NCBI GenBank assembly: GCA_002238865.1
Contig: MPNE01000003.1
Location: 124,001-188,000, forward strand
From: Gemmatimonadetes bacterium bin94
GTDB lineage: Bacteria > Gemmatimonadota > Gemmatimonadetes > Longimicrobiales > Gaopeijiaceae
Direction: 5' to 3'
Length of the DNA stretch: 64,000 nt
Shown piece by piece: positions 48,823 to 56,740 of the stretch; the first letter of the stretch is position 1, and every line of letters begins with the position of its first letter. The notes beneath the pieces are model-generated. The model saw nothing but the letters and a program-made list of their open reading frames with translations. It was not told the DNA's origin and searched no databases. The position numbers and the translations under genes were made by a program.

Positions 48823-51534
48823 ATGGCGACGTGGTGGACTGAGAGGTGGATGTTCGGGGCAGAAGTGTCGACGAGGCGGGTGTGCCTGTTGGCGACGGCA
48901 GTAGCGGGTTTGGCGGGGATGGCGGCACCCGGGGCCCTCCTGGGCCAGGAAACCGAAAGGAACGGTGACGTGGAGGCAGGCGGAGGACGAGCGGCCCCGC
49001 CGACGTTGCAGGCTCTCCGGGTATCCGGCCCGGCGCCGGTGGTCGACGGAGTTCTTGACGAGGCGGACTGGGCCATGGCCATGGTCGCGGCGGATTTCAT
49101 CGTTTTCGAACCCAACGAGGGAATGCCCCCCTCCCAGAAGACCGAAGCTCGGGTGCTCTACGGCGACGAGGCCATCTACGTCGCCATCCGTGCCTACGAC
49201 GCTGCGCCCGACTCCATCGTCTCGAGGTTGGCGAGGCGCGACGAACGCCCCCATTCGGACTGGCTGGACGTCGTGATCGACAGCTACCACGACCGGCGAA
49301 CGGCGTTCCGCTTCGGAGTCAATCCGGCGGGCGTCAAATCCGATGGCTACATGTTCGACGACACGAACGAGGACGACTCGTGGGACGCGGTGTGGGATGT
49401 GGCAACCCGGACCGACGACGAGGGCTGGATCGCGGAATTCCGCATCCCATACTCGCAGCTGCGGTTCGACGGGGCGGCGACGCAGACGTGGGGAATCAAC
49501 TTCGTCCGCTTCATCGGGCGGCACCTGGAGCGCAGCCTCTGGGCGCCGATCTCCCGCGGTGACGGGGCACTCGTCTCGCGATTCGGCAGTCTGGAGGGGC
49601 TGCGCGACCTGTCACCGCCCAAACGGCTCGAAGTGATGCCCTACTCCCTGGTCCGAATGGAGAGCGCGCCCGGAAGCGCCGCTGATCCGTTCCACGACCC
49701 CAGCGACTTCTCGTCGACGGTCGGCGCGGACGTGAAGTACGGAATCACCACCGATCTGACCCTCGACGTGACAATCAACCCCGATTTCGGTCAGGTGGAA
49801 GCCGATCCGGCCCAGGTGAACCTGACCGCCTTCGAAACCTTCTTCCCCGAGCGCCGCCCCTTCTTTGTCGAGGGCGCGGGAATCTTCGCCTTCCGCTTCT
49901 CCGAGGGCGACGGAGACATGGCCAGCGAGGGACTCTTCTACTCCCGCCGCATCGGTCGCGCTCCCCAGCGACGCGCAACCGGGTCGGCCTTCTCGGATTC
50001 GCCCGAGCGGACGCGCATCCTGGGTGCCATGAAGCTCTCGGGCAAGACTCGCTCCGGATGGTCGGTGGGACTGCTTCATGCGCTCACGGGGCGCGAGGAG
50101 GCTCTCCTCGCCGACGGCGCCGGTCCGGTCGACAATCAGGTGGTGGAACCCGCGGCCCAGTACGGAGTGGGCCGGGTCAGCAGGGACTTCCGCGACGGAA
50201 AGAGCGCAGTCGGCATGATCTCCACCTGGACTCGGCGCGATCCGGCGGTCGCCGGCGCGATGGCGCTTCATTCCGGGGCCTACACTGGCGGAGTCGACGC
50301 ACGCCACCGCTTCGGCGGCGACAGGTTCATCGCCTCGGGCTACCTCCTCGGCTCCACCGTCCGCGGTTCAGCCGAAGCGATCGCGCGCACCCAGCGTTCT
50401 CCCGCCCGGTACTTTCAGCGCCCGGACGCGGATCACACCGACTTCGACCCCACCCGCACCTCATTGAGCGGCTGGGCCGGTTCGGCCACGGTCGCCAAGA
50501 TTTCGGGAGGCTACTGGCGCTTCGCAACCGGCGCGATGGCACGCTCTCCCGGCTTCGACTCCAACGACATCGGGTTCATGCGCGAGGCTGACTTCGTTGC
50601 CCCGTTCGTCTGGATCGGACACAATCACTACCAGCCCGGGGAACACTTCCAGCGCTGGAACCTCAACGTGAACGCCTGGACGCCGTACAGCTTCGGTGGA
50701 GAGGGCTTCCAGAAGGGTTCGAACATCAGCGGCAGCTTCACCCTGCGCAATTTCTGGGGCGGGTACGCCGGCGTCATGAGGCAGTCGGAGGGTCTCTCCA
50801 ACACGGTGTTGCGCGGCGGCCCGATGCTCAAGCGGGACCCATCGTGGGGCGGGTGGTTCGGTTTCTGGTCGGATTCGCGGAAGCAACTGCAGTTCGAGGT
50901 CGGCAACAATTGGCAGGTGCGCCCCGAGAGCGATTCGTGGAGCTATGGAACCGACGCGAGCCTGCGCTGGCGCCCGTCGTCGCGGGCCACGCTGTCGGCG
51001 GGTCCATTCCTGAACTGGAGGCGGGAAGACCTGCAGTGGGTCGGGCGCTTCGACCTCGACGACACCAACTACCTGTTCGGGAACCTCGACCAGACCACCG
51101 CGGGCGTCACCGCCCGTGCCGACTGGACCTTCTCGCCCACTCTGTCCCTGCAGCTCTACGCCCAGCCGTTCGTTTCGGCGGGGAACTATGGCAGCTTCAA
51201 GCGCATCACCGACCCCCGAGCGGACGCCTACGCCGACCGCTTCACCGTGGTGGGGAGCGGTGACGGCGACGACGGCCGAATGCTGGCCGACATCGACGGC
51301 GACGGCGTGACCGATTCATTCTACAACCCGGACTTCAACGTCAAGCAGTTCCGCTCCAACGTCGTGCTCCGCTGGGAGTACCACCCCGGATCCGCCCTCT
51401 TCGTGGTCTGGTCGCAAGGGAGGGACCACTACGCGCAAAGCGGCGAATTCTCCTTCGGGGACAACCTGGGAACGCTGCTGGATCAGCCCGGCGAAGACGT
51501 CTTCATGGTCAAGCTGAACTACTGGATCGGGTAG
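48823..51534 (+). CDS. DUF5916 outer-membrane protein with N-terminal CBM9-like domain
   Basis: 903 residues. A signal peptide (about 16-45, VCLLATAVAGLAGMAAPGALLG) precedes a carbohydrate-binding family 9-like domain (PVVDGVLDEADWAMA, then VLYGDEAIYVAIRAYDAAPDSIVSRLARRD and GWIAEFRIPYSQLRF). The rest is the DUF5916 region: TLDVTINPDFGQVEADPAQVNLTAFETFFPERRPFFVEGAGIF, then about 500 residues of amphipathic strands ending NYWIG, like a large barrel. Such proteins are common in Gemmatimonadota and Bacteroidota and may take part in glycan or peptide handling; the substrate is unknown. The start ATG has AGGAG 11 bases upstream. Confidence 0.85.
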   Translation: MATWWTERWMFGAEVSTRRVCLLATAVAGLAGMAAPGALLGQETERNGDVEAGGGRAAPPTLQALRVSGPAPVVDGVLDEADWAMAMVAADFIVFEPNEGMPPSQKTEARVLYGDEAIYVAIRAYDAAPDSIVSRLARRDERPHSDWLDVVIDSYHDRRTAFRFGVNPAGVKSDGYMFDDTNEDDSWDAVWDVATRTDDEGWIAEFRIPYSQLRFDGAATQTWGINFVRFIGRHLERSLWAPISRGDGALVSRFGSLEGLRDLSPPKRLEVMPYSLVRMESAPGSAADPFHDPSDFSSTVGADVKYGITTDLTLDVTINPDFGQVEADPAQVNLTAFETFFPERRPFFVEGAGIFAFRFSEGDGDMASEGLFYSRRIGRAPQRRATGSAFSDSPERTRILGAMKLSGKTRSGWSVGLLHALTGREEALLADGAGPVDNQVVEPAAQYGVGRVSRDFRDGKSAVGMISTWTRRDPAVAGAMALHSGAYTGGVDARHRFGGDRFIASGYLLGSTVRGSAEAIARTQRSPARYFQRPDADHTDFDPTRTSLSGWAGSATVAKISGGYWRFATGAMARSPGFDSNDIGFMREADFVAPFVWIGHNHYQPGEHFQRWNLNVNAWTPYSFGGEGFQKGSNISGSFTLRNFWGGYAGVMRQSEGLSNTVLRGGPMLKRDPSWGGWFGFWSDSRKQLQFEVGNNWQVRPESDSWSYGTDASLRWRPSSRATLSAGPFLNWRREDLQWVGRFDLDDTNYLFGNLDQTTAGVTARADWTFSPTLSLQLYAQPFVSAGNYGSFKRITDPRADAYADRFTVVGSGDGDDGRMLADIDGDGVTDSFYNPDFNVKQFRSNVVLRWEYHPGSALFVVWSQGRDHYAQSGEFSFGDNLGTLLDQPGEDVFMVKLNYWIG

Positions 51535-51678
51535 CCGGCCCGCCTGGCACCGGGCAGCCGTGGATGAGCCGCTCGGCGGTTGTCGCTCCCGGCCCCGTGT
51601 GGCACATTTCCACCTGTTCCTCCCGGGGCGAAGCCCCACGGCGTCCCGGCCCGCCACAACCAAGCTGCGGAGGCCGCT

Positions 51679-53169
51679 GTGAGCTCCGTCACGCCGACCG
51701 CCACACCCACACCCCACTTCGTCGCGGTCGTCAAGGACGACTGCGAGACCTGCCAGCTGATCGGCCCCGTGCTGGGCGAGATCGCCGCCGCGGGACACCG
51801 GCTCACCGTGTACTGGCAGGACGACGGCACATTCCTCGACCCCGCTCTCGTCGTGGTGGACGACCGGGAGCTGGTACACTCCTTTCGGCTGGGCGTCGAG
51901 ACCGTCCCCACACTCATCCGCTGCGACAGCGAAAACGGTCCCGAGACCCGGCCCTCCCGCCGCACCGATCAACCGCGGGCCGCTGGATGGATCCGGTCCG
52001 AGTGGAGAGCCCTCACCGGGTTGCCCGGACTCGGCGACGGGCTCCCACGGTACCGGCCCGGCTGCGGCTCCCTCTCGGTCGAACCCGGGGTCGCGGAAGC
52101 GCTTCAGGTGCGCCACGGACACACCGGGATCCGGGCGCGGGACATCCGGCTGGACCCCGGCGCCGACCTGGTGGAGGCATGCTTCGACCGCGGCTGGACG
52201 GACGGGCTTCCGGTCGTCCCGCCAACCCCCGAACGGGTTCTGCGCATGCTCGCGGGGACCCGACGCAATCCCGGGGAGATCGTCGGCGATGTTCCGCCCA
52301 ATCTTGCCCCGTGCACCGTCGAGAAAGTCGCCATCAATGCCGTATTGGCGGGGTGCAGGCCCGAGTACATGCCGGTGGTCCTCACGGCCCTGGAAGCCGC
52401 GCTCGACCCCGGCTTCACCCTGCACGGAGTCACGTGCAGCACCTGCTTTTCGAGCCCGGTCGTGATCGTGAACGGCCCGATCGCCAAGCGAATCGGCATG
52501 AACGCGGGGCTGAACGCGCTCGGACAGGGCAACCGGGCCAACGCCACCATCGGCCGCGCACTGAACCTGGTGGTGCGCAACGTCGGCGGCGGACGGCCCG
52601 GCGAGATCGACCGCGCCACCCTGGGATCGCCGGGCAAGGTCGGGTTCTGTTTTGCCGAAGACGAGACGGACGGGGACTGGGAGCCCCTGTCCGTCTCGAG
52701 GGGGATTTCCGCGGGCCGGAGCGCGGTCACCGTCTTCGCCGGCGACGGGATCCAGGGGGTAACCGATCAGAAGGCCCGCACCCCCGGCGAACTGACCCGT
52801 TCCCTGGCCATGGCGCTCATCGCCGTGGGGCACCCCAAGCTGTGCGAGTGGGCCCCGGCCGTGCTCGTCCTGTCGCCCGAACACCATGCCATCTATCGCG
52901 AAGCGGGGTGGGGCCGGCGGCGGATCACCGGGGCCCTGCACCGCGCTCTTCTGCGCCACGGCAGCGATCTGGTGTCCGGTGCGGGTGGCGTGGCCGAAGG
53001 CATGCCCCTGTCCCGGAAGGACGAGAAGATCCCCAAGTTCCACCCCGAGGCGTTGCTCGTGGTTCGGGCCGGGGGCCCGGCCGGCCTGTTTTCGGCCATC
53101 CTTGCAGGCTGGCCCGGAGGACGCCTCCTGGAAGAATCCCACCCCGTCACCCTGGAGATCGATGAATGA
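51679..53169 (+). CDS. Thioredoxin-like protein fused to a conserved domain, partner of the UGSC selenoprotein
   Basis: 496 residues from a GTG with GGAGG 5 bases upstream; the frame is open to 51580 without homology. Residues 10-100 have a thioredoxin-like plan with CETC (Cys22-Cys25) in VVKDDCETCQLIGPVLGEI and a cis-Pro-like TVPTLIR. Residues 165-496 form one large domain I cannot name (DRGWTDGLPVVPPTPERV, GDVPPNLAPCTVEKVAINAVLAGC, RALNLVVRNVGG, GHPKLCEWAPAVLVLSPEH). Extra cysteines include VTCSTCFSS. The stop overlaps the start of the UGSC gene (ATGA), so the two are translationally coupled. A redox partnership is inferred. Confidence 0.82.
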   Translation: MSSVTPTATPTPHFVAVVKDDCETCQLIGPVLGEIAAAGHRLTVYWQDDGTFLDPALVVVDDRELVHSFRLGVETVPTLIRCDSENGPETRPSRRTDQPRAAGWIRSEWRALTGLPGLGDGLPRYRPGCGSLSVEPGVAEALQVRHGHTGIRARDIRLDPGADLVEACFDRGWTDGLPVVPPTPERVLRMLAGTRRNPGEIVGDVPPNLAPCTVEKVAINAVLAGCRPEYMPVVLTALEAALDPGFTLHGVTCSTCFSSPVVIVNGPIAKRIGMNAGLNALGQGNRANATIGRALNLVVRNVGGGRPGEIDRATLGSPGKVGFCFAEDETDGDWEPLSVSRGISAGRSAVTVFAGDGIQGVTDQKARTPGELTRSLAMALIAVGHPKLCEWAPAVLVLSPEHHAIYREAGWGRRRITGALHRALLRHGSDLVSGAGGVAEGMPLSRKDEKIPKFHPEALLVVRAGGPAGLFSAILAGWPGGRLLEESHPVTLEIDE

Positions 53170-53708
53170 ACACGAAGCCGGTCATTCTGCACGACCCCAC
53201 CTCCGAGGCCACGCCCACCACGCGTCCCCGCCGTCCGCCACCCGACTCGCTCGACGGGAAGACGGTCGCGCTCTTCGACATCGGCAAGGCGCGGGCCGGC
53301 GAATTCCTCGATCATCTGGAGGCGCGGCTCCGTGCACGGGGCGTCTCCACGGCGCGGTTCGCCAAGCCGACGAACGCCAAACCGGCGACCACAAGGTTGC
53401 TGGGAGACATCGCCACCGGTGCGGACGCGGTGGTGGAGGCCCTCGCCGACTGAGGATCGTGCGTATCATGCGGTCTGCATGACATCAAGTCGCTGGACGA
53501 CCGGGACGTTCCCGGCCTGCTGGTCGCCACCACCGCATTCCGGGACGCGGCCGCCCACCAGGCCCACTCGCTCGGCTTCGAGCCGGCCATCGTGTGGGTG
53601 CCCCATCCCATCCAGAACCGTCTCCCCGAGGAGCTTGAACGCCTCGCCGACGATGCGCTCGAGCCGGTGCTGCAAGCCCTGACAGGGACCGCGCGACCGG
53701 CTACGTAA
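53166..53708 (+). CDS. UGSC-family selenoprotein, in-frame TGA read as selenocysteine
   Basis: Read through TGA at 53451-53453 the frame gives 180 residues and stops at TAA 53706-53708. The TGA falls at residue 96 in ALAD-U-GSCVSC, the UGSC motif of a known selenoprotein family whose other members have Cys there. Downstream residues keep the family pattern (LHDIKSLDDRDVPGLLVATTAFRDAAAHQAHSLGF, then VWVPHP). The N-terminal half has the usual SLDGKTVALFDIGKARAGEFLDHLEARL. A SECIS-like hairpin follows the TGA. A plain gene finder would report a 95-residue truncated protein. The reaction is not known; a selenol/thiol redox role is likely. It overlaps the transporter gene on the other strand by 8 bases. 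Confidence 0.88.
53451..53482 (+). promoter_or_regulatory. Sec UGA codon and bacterial SECIS-like hairpin
   Basis: Twelve bases after the TGA, TCATGC (53466-53471) pairs perfectly with GCATGA (53477-53482) around a GGTCT loop. The loop starts 18 bases after the UGA and opens with GG. This fits the bacterial SECIS form (short stem, small apical loop with an early G, 16-37 bases downstream) bound by SelB. Confidence 0.75.
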
Positions 53709-55461
53709 AGCTCGTCGTCAACAGAATCACCAGCACCACGACCGTGAGCGGCGTGCCCAGCCGGGCGTAGTCGCCGAAGTGGTACCCCCCCGGACCAAAC
53801 ACCATCAGATTGGTCTGGTAGCTCACCGGAGTCATGAACGACGCCGAGGCGGCCAGCGCGACCGCTACCGCCGCTGCGCGCGTGTCGATGCCGAAGTCGG
53901 CTGCCGTCGACAGGGCGATGGGAAGCACCAGAGCCGCTGCTGCGTTGTTGGTGATGAAGGAGCTGAGCGCGATCGTGCTGATCACGATCCCCGCCAGCGC
54001 CCCCTGCGGGCCGAAGCGCCCCAGGGCGTCCGCGACCAGGTCCGCCGCTGCGTGCCCCAGACCCGAGGTCTCCACTGCGGCCGCCAACCCGAAGGCCGCG
54101 CCGATCACGACGATCACGTCGAAATCGATCGCGTCCTTCGCCTCTATGGTCGTGAGGATGCCGAAGCCGATCAGAATGAGTGCACCGATCAGGGACAGGT
54201 GCAGGATCGGAAGGATCCCGAAGCCGGCACCCAGCACGATCGACGCCCCGACCGCGCCGACGATCCCGGCCTTGCGCGTCAGCCGTGGCGACGGATCCCC
54301 GAGACGAGGCACCAGCAGGAAGTCGTTCCGATTCCTCCAGCGCTCTCCGAAGCCACGGTCCGAGATCAACAGCAGCGTGTCACCAGGCTTCAGCGGTTCC
54401 CGTGCCAGCCGTCCGCGGATCGGTTCCCCGGCCCGGTGGATCGCCACGACGGTGGCCTGGTAGCGCGCGAGGAACATCACGTCCACCAGGGAGCGTCCCA
54501 CCAGGGGCGATTCCGGTGCGATCACGGCCTCGAAGTAGGCGTGGCGCGGGCTTCCCACCTCGTGCGGCAGGTGCGGCTGCTGCGCCGATGCCAGGCCGGA
54601 GATGTCGTGGAGGTTCAACACTGCGTCCATTCCGCCAACGAGGGTGAGGTAGTCCCCCCCCTTCAGGACCGTCACCCCCGAGACCTGCGCGGCGCCCTCT
54701 CCGTCCCGCTCGAAGTAGGCGATCTCCACATCGGCGGGAAACAGCGCCCGGGCTTCCAGCACCTGAACGCCGTCGAGAGGCCCGCCCGGCTCGACGATCA
54801 TCCTCACGGAGAAGCTGCGCCCGCCGTGGCGCACCTCCTGGCGGGGCGGCAGGCGGTCCGGCAACAGGTTCGGCGAGAACAGGACGGTGATCACGAGCCC
54901 GACGATCGCCATCGGGAGCGCGATCCGCGTCAGCTCGAACATCGTGAAGGGCTCGTACCCCTCCGCCTGCAGAAGACCCGACACCACAATGTTGGTGGAG
55001 GTCCCGATAAGCGTCGTCATTCCCCCCAGGATCGCGGCGAAGGAAAGTGGCATGAGGTAGCGCGACGGCGAGTCCCCGCGGCTGTCCGCCCATTCGCCCA
55101 CCTGCGGCGACAGCATGGCGATGATCGGCGTGTTGTTCAGGAACGCCGACGACGCCGCGACCGGAATCGTCAGCCGGGCCAGTGCGCCACGCAGCGTTCG
55201 CGCCTTCCCGAGGGTGGCCTGCACGAGGGGTTGGAGCGCCCCGCTCTTCTCGACTGCGCGCGCGAGCACGTACAACGCCGCAACGGTGATGGGAGCGGGG
55301 TTCGAGAAGCCCTGAAACGCCTGTTCGGGGGTTACCACCCCCGTGACCATCAGGACGACGACCGCGGACGCGAACGTCACCGCGGGGGCCATGTAGTCGC
55401 GGGTCAAAACCAGCACCGCGACCGCGACCACCCCCAGGGTCAGCCAGGCATCGCCGCTCAT
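53701..55461 (-). CDS. SLC13-family transporter with two TrkA-C (RCK_C) domains
   Basis: 586 residues. The N-terminal membrane half (about 1-200) carries SSAFLNNTPIIAMLSP and LIGTSTNIVVSGLL, the SNT-type sodium/substrate motif. A cytoplasmic segment (about 215-385) has two TrkA-C-like domains (VRMIVEPGGPLDGVQVLEARALF and FEAVIAPESPLVGRSLVDVMF). The C-terminal half repeats the motif (LSSFITNNAAAALVLPIAL and SASFMTPVSYQTNLMVFGPGGY). Relatives move anions such as dicarboxylates or sulphate; substrate here is not predictable. It converges on the selenoprotein gene with an 8-base overlap. Confidence 0.92.
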   Translation of the reverse strand: MSGDAWLTLGVVAVAVLVLTRDYMAPAVTFASAVVVLMVTGVVTPEQAFQGFSNPAPITVAALYVLARAVEKSGALQPLVQATLGKARTLRGALARLTIPVAASSAFLNNTPIIAMLSPQVGEWADSRGDSPSRYLMPLSFAAILGGMTTLIGTSTNIVVSGLLQAEGYEPFTMFELTRIALPMAIVGLVITVLFSPNLLPDRLPPRQEVRHGGRSFSVRMIVEPGGPLDGVQVLEARALFPADVEIAYFERDGEGAAQVSGVTVLKGGDYLTLVGGMDAVLNLHDISGLASAQQPHLPHEVGSPRHAYFEAVIAPESPLVGRSLVDVMFLARYQATVVAIHRAGEPIRGRLAREPLKPGDTLLLISDRGFGERWRNRNDFLLVPRLGDPSPRLTRKAGIVGAVGASIVLGAGFGILPILHLSLIGALILIGFGILTTIEAKDAIDFDVIVVIGAAFGLAAAVETSGLGHAAADLVADALGRFGPQGALAGIVISTIALSSFITNNAAAALVLPIALSTAADFGIDTRAAAVAVALAASASFMTPVSYQTNLMVFGPGGYHFGDYARLGTPLTVVVLVILLTTSFT

Positions 55462-55476
55462 GTGGCCACGAACGCC

Positions 55477-56112
55477 CTATGAACGGTCGTAGGCCAGGAC
55501 GAGCGGCTCACCCGGGCCCGAAGCCACGATCACGCGCGTCATGATCATGCGATCCCCGACGACTTCGAGTCTCTCTCTCACGCGGCCTCCCGATACGACG
55601 ACGTGGTCGATCTGCAGGACCGCCCCATCCCACCTCACCTCGCTGCGGATGCGGTGTTCCCCCTCCCGCACCTCCACCTGCGTGCCGTCCATGGGAAGGA
55701 CGATCGTCGTCCCGGGGAGCGGCGTATAGGACAGCTCGGCCTCCTCCGCGCGGATCACAAGCGTCTCCGGACGCCTGCGGAGCACTTCGATGGTCGTGCG
55801 CATGTGGGAGACGGACATGCGACGCGCTTCGACCATTCTCCGGTAGCGCCGCATCTCCCGGCTCTCGTTTCGAGCGACGTCCGCGACCGGAACTTCGTCC
55901 TTCACGCCCTCCAGCTGATTGGGTATCTGCGCGGAACTACTCGTTTCGTCCAGTTCCCATCGGCCCGAATACGCGGCGAAGAGCGCCGCGGCTTCCTCTC
56001 CGGTGACTGCGGGCCCCCCGCCCCCCGAAGCACAGGCCATCGTCAGGGCGGCGGCCAGCCCCAGGAACGCGAGACACCCGCGGGTTTCGACTCTCATCAA
56101 GCGATTCCCCAT
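55477..56112 (-). CDS. Putative lipoprotein of unknown function
   Basis: 211 residues, not recognised. The N-terminus CLAFLGLAAALTMAC ends in a lipobox Cys, then a Gly-rich spacer. The mature part starts with a helical region (EEAAALFAAYSGRWELDETSS), has a charged stretch (ESREMRRYRRMVEARRM) and continues with beta strands (TLVIRAEEAELSYTPLPGTTIVLPM, EHRIRSEVRWDGAVLQIDHVVVSGG, ERLEVVGDRMIMTRVI) like a lipocalin-type or stress lipoprotein barrel. It lies 15 bases upstream of the SLC13 gene on the same strand. Confidence 0.75.
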   Translation of the reverse strand: MGNRLMRVETRGCLAFLGLAAALTMACASGGGGPAVTGEEAAALFAAYSGRWELDETSSSAQIPNQLEGVKDEVPVADVARNESREMRRYRRMVEARRMSVSHMRTTIEVLRRRPETLVIRAEEAELSYTPLPGTTIVLPMDGTQVEVREGEHRIRSEVRWDGAVLQIDHVVVSGGRVRERLEVVGDRMIMTRVIVASGPGEPLVLAYDRS

Positions 56113-56207
56113 GCCAGTGCGTCGTTCGATCACGCGGCCGGCACACCACAGGTGTCCACGACCTCGCTGCGTCCGAGGGCAGTATAGCGACGCGTCCGCC
56201 GGGGCCG

Positions 56208-56549
56208 CTACCTCAGCAGGATCGCGAGCAGAAGGTTCATGACGCCGAGAGCCACGGCACCCATCACCGCCGCGGGGAAACTCCTGACGTTCAGACCCCG
56301 GACCAGCGACGCGGTGACCCGCAGCGCAACCGCGTTCATCAACACAATACCGAAGAGCCCGAAGGTCAGCATCAGCCACGGGAACGCAAGGCGGCCCACA
56401 ACCATCCACATGAGCGAGTTTACCGAACCGAGCACCAGCGAACCGATCAGCGCCGCCTTCGCGTCCCGGACCTCGATCCCGTCGACCATGCGGCCCACCA
56501 GAAAGAGAAGAGTGGCGCTAACGAGAACGTGGACGATGAATCCAAGCAT
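56208..56549 (-). CDS. Small four-helix membrane protein, phage holin family 4-like
   Basis: 113 residues from an ATG with AGGAGG 5 bases upstream. Four hydrophobic segments fill the protein (FIVHVLVSATLLFLVGRMV, ALIGSLVLGSVNSLMWMVVG, PWLMLTFGLFGIVLMNAVAL, FPAAVMGAVALGVMNLLLAIL). The pattern VDGIEVRDAKAALIGSLVLGSVNS matches PF04020-type proteins, which are called holin-like but occur in most bacteria outside phages. No phage genes lie nearby. Function is unknown. Confidence 0.85.
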   Translation of the reverse strand: MLGFIVHVLVSATLLFLVGRMVDGIEVRDAKAALIGSLVLGSVNSLMWMVVGRLAFPWLMLTFGLFGIVLMNAVALRVTASLVRGLNVRSFPAAVMGAVALGVMNLLLAILLR

Positions 56550-56740
56550 TGTCGCCTCCTGATTGTTGACACCCCTGCTACACGAAAGCGTACGAGCTTC
56601 ACTCTGGCAATGTTCCCGCCTGGGGCCGGGGCGCGGAAATCCATGGGCGCGCGGGCACCCTCTCCCCGTGGCGGGGTGCCCGGAGCGCCTCCATCGCCTA
56701 CTATCAGGCAAACGCGACCCTTCGGCCAGGAACATGAACC
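56550..56740. other. Divergent intergenic region, holin-like gene and S9 peptidase
   Basis: 191 bases holding the ribosome site of the holin-like gene and the leader of the peptidase. No convincing promoter or operator was recognised. Confidence 0.35.

Noticed and set aside
51316-53142. A 608-codon minus-strand frame opposite the thioredoxin-like partner of UGSC
   Set aside because: The plus-strand frame has the CETC motif, a ribosome site and an ATGA overlap with the next gene; the minus frame has none of these.
53451-53453. TGA as an ordinary stop of a 95-residue protein
   Set aside because: The frame continues with family-like sequence for 84 residues, the TGA falls exactly at the redox residue of the UGSC motif, and a SECIS-like hairpin follows.
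56208-56549. The holin-like gene as a sign of a prophage
   Set aside because: Proteins of this type are widespread in bacterial chromosomes, and no phage genes lie around it.
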